In this document: positions 21,185 through 31,300 of the stretch, piece after piece
Layout of the letters: the number at the start of each line of letters is the position of its first letter
How positions within the stretch are numbered: position 1 is the first letter of the stretch
Source: Massilia mucilaginosa
GTDB taxonomy: Bacteria > Pseudomonadota > Gammaproteobacteria > Burkholderiales > Burkholderiaceae_D
Direction of reading: 5' to 3'
Assembly: GCF_011682145.1 (NCBI RefSeq)
Contig: NZ_WHJH01000010.1
Location: forward strand, 62,001-126,000
DNA: 64,000 bases
Translations under genes and position numbers: made by a program
Notes under the pieces: model-generated
Databases searched by the model: none
Told to the model about the DNA's origin: nothing
Seen by the model: the letters and a program-made list of their open reading frames with translations, nothing else

Positions 21185-21350
21185 GTGTTTCAAAAAAGCT
21201 CAATTTTTGGTAACAGATGCCGGGCATATTCTTTCCACTTAAGCAATGGAATTTCAGCATTCCGGAAGTGAGGCCAGGATGCGAGATGCCTCCGGTTGAT
21301 CAGGCTAGCTGTGGCTGAAGCGGGCCCAGGCCAAGGAGCGTGAGCCAGTG
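21185..21350. repeat. Direct repeat, copy 1 (transposon end)
   Basis: This stretch (GTGTTTCAAAAAAGCTC... to GCGTGAGCCAG) recurs in diverged form at 21605-21767 in the same orientation. Its last part encodes, on the minus strand, a transposase C-terminus ending LLGLGPLQPQ. It is probably the terminal segment of an insertion sequence present twice. Confidence 0.6.
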
Positions 21351-21592
21351 GGAATGGTCTTGGCCGGTCATCAGCCGGGCCGGACTGTTACCGACTCGCT
21401 GCGAGACACGGCTTCGAAGGTAGCACCGACGATTCAGGAAGAACTGCAGCAGGTCTAGGTATGAACCGCCGAGTTGGCGGCGCAGCGTGAAGTAGTTTCG
21501 CAGCCGTGAGTGCAGGTTTTCGACCAGGGCGCTGCTTCTGGGTGTCTGCGCCATGGCCTGCGCCACGGCGTCGAAGGCGGCATGGGGCGTGG
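21300..21592 (-). pseudogene. C-terminal remnant of a transposase
   Basis: An open minus-strand frame of about 88 residues reads ALVENLHSRLRNYFTLRR, then LLQFFLNRRCYLRSRV and HWLTLLGLGPLQPQ before the stop at 21300. Together these look like the end of a DDE-type transposase (a conserved E..N..LR..FT.RR segment followed by a basic tail). The rest of the gene is missing: upstream, the frame meets the second repeat copy at about 21593. I could not assign an IS family. Confidence 0.55.
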
Positions 21593-21604
21593 CTCAAAAA
21601 AACG

Positions 21605-21767
21605 GCGTGGTTCAAAAAATACCTATTTTGGGTAACACAGGCGAGCGAAATACTTCCACCAAAGCAATGATATTAATGATCCGGGAGTCGTGCCGGGAGG
21701 CTTACGGCCTCCGACGGCTCAAGCTCGCTGTGGCTGAAGCGGGCCCAAGCCGAGGAGCGTGAGCCAG
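21605..21767. repeat. Direct repeat, copy 2 (transposon end)
   Basis: Diverged second copy of 21185-21350 (GTGGTTCAAAAAATACC... GTGAGCCAGG), again ending with the codons for LLGLGPLQPQ on the minus strand. It is cut at 21767 by the left end of the IS6-family remnant. Confidence 0.6.
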
Positions 21768-21998
21768 GGTGCTGTCGCATTGGCGGCCGCCGGCGGGCGG
21801 TCAGGTAAACTATGGCGCCCGACCCCAGGACCAATCGACATGCTCAACTTCAAATCATTTCGCGCCGCCGGCTCCGTGCTCGCCGGCGTGGAGCTCATGC
21901 ACATGATCCGCAAGAACCAGTTCGCGATCGACGGCGCGGATACGATGTCGTTCGCCGACCAATTTTATGCCTCGGCAGGAATGGTCCGTCCAGTTTGA
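21768..21998 (+). mobile_element. Internally deleted IS6-family remnant
   Basis: The left end GGTGCTGTCGC differs by one base from the IS6 terminal repeat at 22245. It is followed by the same leader and start (ATGCTCAACTTCAAA), which then jumps directly to the last part of the transposase (FRAAGSVLAGVELMHMIR to GMVRPV, stop at 21998). The central DDE domain is absent. The joint falls at a short sequence, ATGCTCAACTTCA, present at both places in the full element, so deletion by recombination between these repeats is likely. No right terminal repeat is visible. Confidence 0.7.
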
Positions 21999-22244
21999 GG
22001 AGCCGCTGCCTGCTCGCGGCAGGCATCGGGTGCTACTGGGACTTTTCCGTGGCGTTACCGCTGGGCGTCAGGCGAACCTGACGGGGAAAGTTCCTTGTCG
22101 ATTTCTTCGCGTGACAGCGCATCGCGGCGCTCCTGCAGGCCCTTAGAATCTCAGCGTGTACTTCGTTATCTCGCTTGACAGTCAATGGGTCCCGAGCAAG
22201 AGCCTCATCAGTACTCGACACGGTTGTTTCAGCCTCTAATAGGA
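21999..22244. other. Short gene-free stretch between IS remnants
   Basis: No complete gene. On the minus strand a segment ending near 22063 reads LQERRDALSREEIDKEL before a stop, which looks like the tail of a lost gene. A 6-bp stem with a four-base loop lies at 22067-22082. Confidence 0.35.
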
Positions 22245-23046
22245 GGTTCTGTCGCATTAGCGAACGCCGAGGGCTAATCGGGTAAACTGCTGCGCCCGAA
22301 CCCAGGACGACTCGACATGCTTAACTTCAAAAGAATGCGTTTTCCGATCGATGTCATCCTGGTCTGCATCCGATGGTATGTGGCCTACCCGCTGAGCTAC
22401 CGGCACCTCGAGGAGATGATGGAAGAGCGCGGCGTGTCGGTCGACCATTCATCGATCAACCGTTGGGCGATTCGTTTCCTGCCGCTCATCGAGAAGATGG
22501 CCCGGAAACACAAGCGCCCGGTCGGCGGCAGCTGGCGCATGGATGAGACGTACATCAAGGTCAAGGGCGTCTGGAAATACCTGTACCGCGCTGTTGACAA
22601 GCACGGCAAGACCGTCGACTTCCTGTTGACAGCGAAGCGCTTCTTCGACAAGGCGATGGGGGCGAACGGCGATCCCGACTAGATCGCGATGGACAAGAGC
22701 GGTGCCAACAAGGCGGCGATCGACGAAGTCAACGCTGGTCGCGACGTCCCGATCGTGGTGCGCCAAGTCAAATATCTCAACAACATCGTCGAGCAGGACC
22801 ATCGCGCCATCAAGCGGGTGACCAGGCCCATGCTCAACTTCAGATCGTTCCGGTCCGCCAGTTCGGTGCTGGCTGGAATTGAGCTGATGCACATGATCCG
22901 CAAAGGTCAGTTCCAGATCGATGGTGCCGATGCGATGTCGTTCGCCTACCAATTTTCTGCGATGGCAGGAATGGTCCGTCCAGTTTGAGGGGCGCAGCTC
23001 CGTTTTCGGCCAATCTCCGCCGTTTGATCAACAACGCGACAGAACC
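22245..23046 (+). mobile_element. IS6-family insertion sequence, 802 bp, inactive
   Basis: Perfect 11-bp terminal inverted repeats (GGTTCTGTCGC at 22245; GCGACAGAACC ending at 23046) enclose one transposase gene of IS6 size. The 8-bp flanks (TAATAGGA and GCCTACGG) do not match, so no target duplication remains. The right end is 2 bp from the stop codon of the last eCIS-locus gene. A second, truncated copy in the same orientation lies at 60487. Confidence 0.9.
22317..22988 (+). pseudogene. IS6-family transposase with in-frame stop
   Basis: The frame starts MLNFKRMRFPIDVILVCIRW and carries the DDE catalytic core: D in WRMDETYIKVKG, D in AMDKSGANKAA, E in VEQDHRAIKR. A TAG at 22680-22682, after ANGDPD, interrupts it between the first and second catalytic aspartates; the same frame resumes at once and ends at 22988 (GMVRPV). 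Without suppression this copy cannot make a full transposase. Length with readthrough (about 223 residues) is normal for IS6. Confidence 0.88.
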
Positions 23047-23048
23047 GC

Positions 23049-24539
23049 CTACGGCGCGACCACAAGGCGCACCGCGCACAAAACATCACGCCTTGCCGGC
23101 TCACGCATCGCGCACACCCATTGTTTTTCGCCACCGCGGACGAGCATCGCAGCATCCCGCATGGACGACGTCCATTGCGCGGCCAGCCCGACAGCGCCGG
23201 TCACCCCCCAGGGTGATGCAGCGAAGCGCGCTTCGGCACGTGCGTTATTACCCCATGGGAAGCGCCGTCCGTCGGGACCGCGTGCCGCCATTTCCCATTC
23301 ATCGGACGTGGGCAATCTGATTTTGAGGCCGGTTGCTGCGCCTAGCCGCTCGCAGTACGCCACGGCCGCGTCGAAGTCCATAAGCGCCGTGCCTGCCTCG
23401 CGCGCGATGAAGAAGCCGCTGCTGACCACATTGCGGATTGGGTTCGCTACCTGCATCCTGGGCAGCTCCTCGCCAAGCCAATGTGCAAGCGGCGGCACCC
23501 AGCACAAGGCGATGCCGTGCGCTTCCAGCAGAAAGCCGTCCTCGGTAGCGCGAATGCCCGGGGGAACGACGATCGGCGATGGAACCTCGTCCGGCAGCGG
23601 CGTTAGCAGTGAAGTAAGGAACAGGAAGGCCTTTTCGTGATGCGCCACTGGGTCGCCGGCGAGGCACCGCAGCAGGTGATCGTGCATCAACGCCCGGGTG
23701 TTCGGCGGCGCTTCGGACGGGGCTGGAACTGCGGCACCCTGCAGGAGTTCAATGGCGTACAGCTGGATGGTTCGCAACATCCGCCGCTCGTCGGTATTGA
23801 CGCCATCGGCGCTCTCTTGCGGCAGCGCGGTGGTCGCGACCTGGTCCAGCAGCTGATTGGCACGCAGCCTGGCGGCGACCACCAGCGCGGTCAAGCGCAC
23901 CTCCCAATCCGGATCGGCCAGCGCGGTGCGCAGCACGGCATCGATATCCGCGTTGCTCGCGCGACGGTCGTGCCCCAACCAGCGCAGGATCTGCAGCTTG
24001 TTGTAAGTACTGCCAGCCAGAAGAAAAATGAGGGACTGGTCCGGGTTTTCCAGCTTCCACTGGCCCAGCGTGCGCAATGCCGCCCCGCCCTGCTCCGCGA
24101 TCAGGCGCACGCAGGTATGCAGCGCCTGCCGCGCGACGGTGGCACTGGCATCGCTTATCATTGCCGCGACTTCGTCAAGCGACTCGCGAGCCCCGAGCGC
24201 CTCAACCATGCCGAGGCCGAGCAATCGCGACGCCACGTCCGGCGCCCTAAGCAGCTCGCGCGCCCGCTCGACTCCCTCGCATGGCAGGCACGCCGCCAGC
24301 GCAGCCAGCGCAGCCAGCGCCTCGTCGCCGTCCGGTCCCGCGACGCGCAGTTGGCGCATGCCCGTGGCCGGATCGAATTGATAGTAGAGGCGCGCGCCCA
24401 GGCGCTGGAACTCGACGAATTCGGGTTCGTCCTCGATCAGCGGTGACGGCGCTGTCGGATCGGCCGCCCGTTGCCAGCCCTCCGCGTACAAGCGCGCGGC
24501 CAGGTCGGCGAATGGCAGGCGGCGGTCGACGATCAGCAC
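23049..24539 (-). CDS. HEAT-like repeats plus formylglycine-generating-enzyme-like domain
   Basis: A 496-residue protein. Residues about 60-290 are alanine/leucine-rich helices with HEAT-like pairs (for example [23 protein letters not shown]). The C-terminal part resembles the FGE-sulfatase (SUMF1) fold: [54 protein letters not shown] and a final RGG...REPARR...AVRLV. Many proteins with this fold are not formylglycine makers, and the catalytic cysteine pair cannot be confirmed here. GTG 24539 is preferred, since ATG 24578 lies within the preceding gene. It is the last gene of the eCIS operon and ends 2 bp from an IS6 element. Possible roles are modification of, or a recognition scaffold for, the payload. 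Confidence 0.65.
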   Translation of the reverse strand: MLIVDRRLPFADLAARLYAEGWQRAADPTAPSPLIEDEPEFVEFQRLGARLYYQFDPATGMRQLRVAGPDGDEALAALAALAACLPCEGVERARELLRAPDVASRLLGLGMVEALGARESLDEVAAMISDASATVARQALHTCVRLIAEQGGAALRTLGQWKLENPDQSLIFLLAGSTYNKLQILRWLGHDRRASNADIDAVLRTALADPDWEVRLTALVVAARLRANQLLDQVATTALPQESADGVNTDERRMLRTIQLYAIELLQGAAVPAPSEAPPNTRALMHDHLLRCLAGDPVAHHEKAFLFLTSLLTPLPDEVPSPIVVPPGIRATEDGFLLEAHGIALCWVPPLAHWLGEELPRMQVANPIRNVVSSGFFIAREAGTALMDFDAAVAYCERLGAATGLKIRLPTSDEWEMAARGPDGRRFPWGNNARAEARFAASPWGVTGAVGLAAQWTSSMRDAAMLVRGGEKQWVCAMREPARRDVLCAVRLVVAP

Positions 24540-24543
24540 ATTA

Positions 24544-25308
24544 TTAACCCTGTTTTTCCAGGAGCTGCACGCGCGCATGCAGGTCGTCCGCGATATCGCT
24601 CACTTTATCGCCGCGCACGTTGGCAAGAATGCGCGCGAAGTAGAACAAGTCAGGCCACTCGGCCGCATCGGACGCCAGGTGCAGGGGAAACTCCTCGAGG
24701 TATTCCAGCCACGCGGGCTCGATCCAGTCGGCCGGGCGCTGCTGATCAAGCGCATCGGCAAGATAGCGAATCAGCTCGTAGAGATTGAATTCGAGGCTCA
24801 GCACAGGTTGCGCGTACGTTGCCGGCTCCGCGTCGATGAAGGCGCGCGCGGTTGCCGTATCGTGCATGGCCAGCGCAAGCAGCGCAACCGAGCGTTGTTG
24901 CTTGGCGCTGAGCTCCGCGCGTGCGGGTAGCAAAGGTTTCAGCGGCGCGCTGTCGCTAGCTTCGGGACGCGGCACGCCCGTGCATTGCGCCAGCAAGGCA
25001 AAACTCAAGATGCGCTTTGCCGTCTGCGTATGCTCCAGCTCGAAGCTGTCGAGCGCCGCCAGCGCGTTCGGGACAAAGGGATGCATCAGTAAAATCAGTG
25101 GGCGCGCTTCGGCGTTGCCGCAACACAGAATGGCGCGCGCCAGCACCATGTCGACGCCCGCGAAGGTGCCAGCCAGCACGTCCGTTTCACGGTCGGCAAT
25201 ATCGGCCAAGTTCGATAACTGCGCCTCAATCAAGCCAGGCATGATAGGCGCGTGTTTCGCCAGCAACGCATGCCAGCTGATGGCGGCTGGGGCGCTCGGG
25301 CGATTCAT
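24544..25308 (-). CDS. Hypothetical helical protein downstream of the payload gene
   Basis: A 254-residue protein rich in Ala/Leu with predicted alpha-helical character throughout. It has no signal peptide, no membrane segment and no motif I recognise. It starts 10 nt after the giant payload gene and is followed almost at once by the HEAT/FGE gene. In toxin-bearing injection loci this position is often taken by an immunity protein, loading chaperone or adaptor; any of these is an inference from position only. Confidence 0.6.
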   Translation of the reverse strand: MNRPSAPAAISWHALLAKHAPIMPGLIEAQLSNLADIADRETDVLAGTFAGVDMVLARAILCCGNAEARPLILLMHPFVPNALAALDSFELEHTQTAKRILSFALLAQCTGVPRPEASDSAPLKPLLPARAELSAKQQRSVALLALAMHDTATARAFIDAEPATYAQPVLSLEFNLYELIRYLADALDQQRPADWIEPAWLEYLEEFPLHLASDAAEWPDLFYFARILANVRGDKVSDIADDLHARVQLLEKQG

Positions 25309-25318
25309 GGCAATTGAC

Positions 25319-28300
25319 TCATGGATTGTCCTCCGGTTTTAAAAAGGTCATCGCGCCGTTCGCGCGATCGTGGATCAGAATGTTCTTCGCCCTCTTCCCT
25401 ACCTTGGCATCTTCCCTTAATAGCTTCAGGACCTCGTCCCGCGTGGCGGGATCCAGGTGACTCATCTCAAGGATAATCTTGCGCTGCCCTGTGGCGCCGA
25501 CCGGGGCGGGTGCGTAAAGTTGTTTGACGATTTTCGCGGCCACAGCCTGTGCGGTCGGTTGGTTCCCAAGCGCTCCCGGCGTCAGCACTTCAAATAATAC
25601 TCCAGAACTGTCGACGAATTGGCCCTTTCCCTTGGGATGCGGACTCACCACGCCGTTGGTAAAACTGCCCTCCGCCCGGAGCATCGCCTCGGCGCGCCGA
25701 TGCTCCGGCGAATTCGCCCTGGCGCCCTCCCCGGCCAGCTGCTCCAAACGCACGGATGGTTTGCCGATGTTGTCGCGGCGCCGTGCCTCCTTGCGCACGG
25801 ACGTGCGCGCACGATCGGTCACCGTCGCATTCATTGGAACGTGCACGACCTTGACATTGCCTGCGTCCTTGCCCTGAACGCTAATCTCGAGATCTTTTAT
25901 GATGCTTGAACCAGGGTGATCGCGATGGCCGAGCGGCGTATCCGGAGTCGTGTGAATCTGGATCTCGACATTTGGTGATTTCTGAGTCAAAGCCTGAAGC
26001 GCCAGTGCCTGATCCTTGGCGGAAATGCCGAGTTCGTCCGCTGTTGCGCTGTTAAGACGTTCTCTCAGGTCCCTGAGGTTCTTCTTGAACCCGTCGCCCC
26101 GCACGGCGGTGAAGCTCTCCAGGCTGAGGCCGCTGGGCTGATTCTTCGCCTCCACGATCACCACGGTCGCGGTCCCGTCGGCATTAATGCGAAGGAAGAC
26201 ACCATCGAAGCCATTGTCCGATGCATTGTGCAGCGCGCTCTCGTTGATCTGCGCGCGACGCGTGCCCGCCGCAGCCTGCCGGGCCTTGACGTCCACCTTT
26301 CCTTCCAGCGTCATCATGCCGCCAAACGCCCCTTTCTCAACGGTCATGCGTGATGCTGCTTCACCCACCTTGCCGCTGCCGTGCTTGCCGGATAGCTCCG
26401 AACCACGAATCACCCAGCGCTTTTCGTGCTTCCCGGTCGCTTTGTCGAAGGACCGCGTCTCCTCGTGGACCACCGCAATCAGATTATCCGCATCATGCAC
26501 GACCACACGCCGGTAGTAATATCCGCGTTCCTGCCACTCGTGCCCGATCTGGTAGACCTTCGTGTCCTTGCTGGCCAGTGGGCCGTTGTCCACCAGCGTG
26601 AGTGCATGTTCGCGCATCCCCTTGGGGCTTCGTTCGGGAGCCGTGGTCGCAACCCCTTCGATGAGTGGGCGGTCGGGCCTGCCCGTGTTCGCGACATAGC
26701 CGCGGCCCGGCTGCTCGCGCAGTTCGGGCGTATCGAGCACATGCTGGTATTCGTCAATTTTCGCGCTGAGGTGATTGATCTCGCTGACCAGGTCCGCGTG
26801 CGCTTCGGGGCTCAGTGTGCTGTCGCCCAGCCGCTGCATGCGCTCGTGGATGATCCCCGGCAGCTTCTCCAGTTCGAGCTTGGCCTCCCATCCATTGCTT
26901 CCGACGCTCGTGAGATTGAACCAGTCCTTGGCCTGGCGCAGCTTGCCGAGCAAGCCCTGGTAGCGGCGCATGCTCTGGATGGTGTGCGCGTGTAACAGCA
27001 CATCGGTGGGCGTCGCGCGCGGGCCGACTTCCACGCGCACGCCGTGACCGGGTCCGCGTGGATCGGGAATGACATGCACCGAATTGCTGTCGAGGTCTGT
27101 GTTGACGCTCACGTCGACGCGCTCGGTCAGCGTTTTAGGCAGGCCATCGCGCAAAGCCTGGGTCGCGGGATCGATCGCTGTGTCCGGATGCGTGCCTGCC
27201 TCGCCACGGCTTGCCGTCTCCGCGGCAGCAGCGAGCTGCCGCTGTTCACCAACCAGCCCGCGACTTTCGACCTCGGCCTGCGCGCGCTTCATCTCGGGCG
27301 AATTCATGACCTCGTGGGGGGGCGCGTCCGGATTGGTTGCGCGGTGCTGCGCGCGCGCGTCGTTGAGGATGCGGTTCGCTTCGGTCAGCCGCCCCTCCGG
27401 CGTCGACAGACGGACGTGCGACCTGGCCGCGCCGTACGCGGCGCCCGCCCCTTGCATCAGCGCGCCCATTTGCACGGCGCCTTTCACACCTTCGTAGGTC
27501 CCTGCGGCCAGATTGAGCAGCGGGTTGCCTTCCCAGGTCTTGTCGTTGAGGGCCGTACCGGCGAACGAGGAAGGCAGTGCACTCACCGCGTTCTCGATGC
27601 CCTCGGCCAGGCCTTCTGCCAGGATGCGCAGCGCCTTGCTGTCGCCCTTGGCCATGCGCGCGAGGATGTTGGTGCCCTTGATCCCGCGCGTCAGGAATCC
27701 GGATTCCATTTTGTTCAGGTTTGAAGCGACCTTGCCGGCGACCTGGCCTGCACGGCTTTTGGCGACGCTCTGCATGATGTCGCTGCCACCGGCCTTGCCA
27801 ACCAGGCGCATCAGGCGGTTGGGCTGCGCCACGCGCGCGGCCGCCTGTTCACCCGCGCCAGTGGCGCCGCGCAGCAGTTTGCCGCCCATGCCGGCGGTGG
27901 CCGCGGAGGTGATTGCATCGACCACGCCGACCGCCAGGTCGACACCCATGTCTTCCACACCGTACGAGCCACCCTGGACCAGCGCCTTGGTGCCCATGGT
28001 CGTGATGGTGGCGGCGACCGAGGCGATCACGGCGATCACCACGGGGCCGAGCGCGCCGCCGCTGAAGAAGGTGAGCGCGGAGCCGAGCGCCACCGCAACC
28101 ACCATGCTGGCCACCTGCGCGGCCAGGTTGGCCACGCTGTCGATGGCGCGGCGGTGGTCTTCGACACCCTGCTGCACCAGCTCGACGCGATAGTCGAGCC
28201 GCTCGCGCAGCAGCTCGCGCTCGTCATCGGACAAATCGCGCCGGTCCAGATCGGACTTGAGTTCGTTCAGACGGCCCATCTGCACGGTCAACCAGTCCGC

Positions 28301-31300
28301 CTCCCTGCCCGCCGCCGCGCCACCGAGCACGCCGGTCAGCTCGCCGAGCTCGCGTTTGACACGGCGCTGTTCCTGGTCGATCCTGGCCTTGGCCGATTCG
28401 GGGGCGCCGTGGTCGTACATGTCCAGGATGTCGGATGCATCACGGCCGCTCAGCTCGTCCGCCAGCAGCTGGCGCAGACTTTGATCCTTGTGTTTCGCCT
28501 TCCATTGCTTGTCCAGCTCGTCGATTTCGGACTTGGTCATGCTGCCGATACGGGTGCGTAGCGCCTGTTCGTCGGTGCCGTCACCCTTGGTGGCGTAGTC
28601 GACTTCCTGAAACGCGTCGAGCCGGCCACCCTGCTTGTGCAGGTCGCGGGCCTTCTCCAGATCGGCGCCCGACATGTTCGCTTCGATGGTGTACGACAGC
28701 GGATAGAAGTATCTTTTCTGGTAGGCGTCGTTCAGTACTTCCATGCTGATGTTCGAGCGGAGATGCGCCTCCGCGCCGATTTCGCGCTCCATGACGCGCT
28801 CGAACGCCATGATCTTTATGGACAATTCCTGCTCGGTGATCTGCGGATCCTGTTTCAGGATCTCGTTGCGGTAGCGGTCCACGCGCATCTTGCGCGCCGG
28901 CCCCTGGTCGAGACGGGTATCCTGCAGCGCATTCTCGTACTGATTGGTCAGCACCTTGTTGATGGCTTCATCGCTGGCCCACACCCCCTGGCGTTCTATC
29001 TCGATGCGCGCGGCATCGGCCTTGACCATGTCGCTGTCGGCCAGCGCATTGGCCAGATCGCGCTCGGGGCCAGGATCCATCTCGCTGGAGAACGCGCGGC
29101 GCAGCACACTGGTGCCCGCAAGCCCTGGCTCGTTGTACTCCTCGACGTTTTCATAGCGCTTGTTGAACTTTGCCTCGATCAGGGCGCTGCGCCGGCGCAC
29201 CTCGGCCTTCATCTGCTCGGCACCCCAGCCCTCGCGCTGCGCCTGCGCCAGCACGTCGGCGTGCACGCGCTTGTAAGTCGCCTCGATATCCTCTTCCTTG
29301 GTGCCCCACCCCATGAAGCCGCCGCGCATGGCCTCGTCGATCTCGATGGCGGCGGCAGCTTCCTTGTCGCCGGCGATCAGTGCCTTGGCCTGCTCCTGTT
29401 CGTTTCCTTCATCGAGGTTATCGAGCAGCGCCTTGTTCAGTTCCTTCCCATAGCGCCGCTTGTACTCGGCGCTGATCTGTTCGATCTCTTCCTGCGATCT
29501 GCCGCGCAGCAGATCCATGATCGCCTTCTCGTCGGTGTCGATGATGCCGAAGGCATAGTCCAGCGCCGCTGCGTCCGCGGCCGCGCCCTTGCCTGCCAGG
29601 CGCAGCTCGGCCTGATCCATTTCGTCAGAGTCAAAGGCCTGCGTCATCGCCAGGTCCATGTCGATGCCGTGCTTGGCGCGATACATCCGGCGCACCAGCG
29701 TTCCTTCGAATGCCGACAGGCCTTCAAGGCTGCGCAGCATCGCCGATTCGTCGCTGTCGAAGTTGTCGAGCTGCGCATGCACCTCCATGACGATCTTCGG
29801 TCCATCGAAGGTCGGGCGCATTGATTTCGCCATTTCGGCCACGTTGTCGAGTGAGCCGTCCGGCTGCGCCAGCAGTTCGGCGTCGAACGCCGGCCTGGCA
29901 ACGTCGACGTACTGCCTGGCCAGCCGCTGACGCAGCGCCCCGGCCGCGATGTCGAGCTGGTGGGCCCCGGCCGGCTGCGCGAAATACTCGGTGACGACCG
30001 CGCGCTGGTCTTCCGTCAACCCTTGGCTTTGCAGCAGTTGTTCCTTGGTCGCACCGTTCGCAACCGACTGCTGCACCGCCGCGACGCTGCCCAGATCCGC
30101 GTTGATGCCGTTACGCGTCTCTTCCGTGCGATTCACGCTCCACTGCTCGTTGGATTTCTGCGCATCGCCGAACCAGCGCCCCAGCTTTGCCTTGAACCGA
30201 TCCCACCAGCTCTGCCCCTCGAGAATACGGTCCTCGGCCCACAGGTTTGCGGCGTCGATGGCGTCGTTGCCCGCTATTTCGACGGCCGCACGGTTCTCGC
30301 GCGTGGTGTCGCGCGCCGTCTTGAACAAGGGCCGCATCGCAGTGCGAACCGTCTGCACGGCCTCACGCGCGGCGGCCTGCAGCGCCGCGGCGAAATCGGC
30401 AAGCTTGCGCACGATCTCGGGCTTGCTGCGATCGTGCGGAGCGGCCGGCGGCGCCGGGTTCAGTCCCTGGTACTGCTCGCGCTGGGCCAGCGCGTTAAGC
30501 GCCTCGACCCGGTCGGTTTGCGCCGAGCCCAGTTCCTTTTCGCGCTTTTCGCCCGCCTTCTGATAGTTGGTGGTCTGCCGGTTGACGTGAGCGCGTACCC
30601 AGCGGATCACCAGGTCGCGCCGCGCGTTGATCACTTCCGGATCGCTGCCGCCGGTGGCCGCTTCCTGGCGCTTGATGATTTCTTCGTCGGTAAGCTGGCG
30701 TGCGCCTTCAATTTGGTCCAGCGCTTCCTGGCCGGTCTCCGATACGCCCTGGGTGGCCTTCTCATGGCTGGCGGTGATCGCCTTGTTGATGTCGGCAGCC
30801 TCTTTTTCGAGCTCCGTCTTGCGCGTCGCGACCATCTGGTCGAGTTCAGCGCCGCTCACACCTGCCGCCGTGGCGATCTCGCGCAGCTCACTGTTCATGC
30901 GCGGGCCCAGCGTGCCGCTCAACGCGCTGCCGATGTTCGGGAAGTACTTCGTATTCTCGCCCCTCGGGTAGACCAGGCGTCTGAGCCGCACCAACACATC
31001 CGCAGTGGCGCTGTCGCTCGATGCGAGCAGGCGGGCGACCACATTCGCCACGGGCGTGCCTTGGACCGGCGGTAGCGGTGCAATGCCCAGCGGGCCCTTG
31101 TCGATCAGCGGCGACGGCGGCCCGATTGCCCGCGCTGGCTCCTCCTTAATCGGCTTGGCAAGTGCGGCGCGCGCGTCCTCGAGGGCCTTGCGCTCGGGAT
31201 TATTCTTATCTTCGGGGATCTGTGCCAACGCCTCCGCGCCCTCGGTCGACAGCAGCTGCACCCATTTGTCCCGAACGGCCCGATCCCCGATGGTCGGCAT

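Noticed and set aside
20738-21271. 177-codon plus-strand frame upstream of pigA
   Set aside because: No recognisable motifs, no good ribosome site, and it runs through the regulatory region into a transposon repeat.
22245-23046. Target-site duplication around the complete IS6 element
   Set aside because: The 8-bp flanks TAATAGGA and GCCTACGG differ, so no duplication can be claimed.
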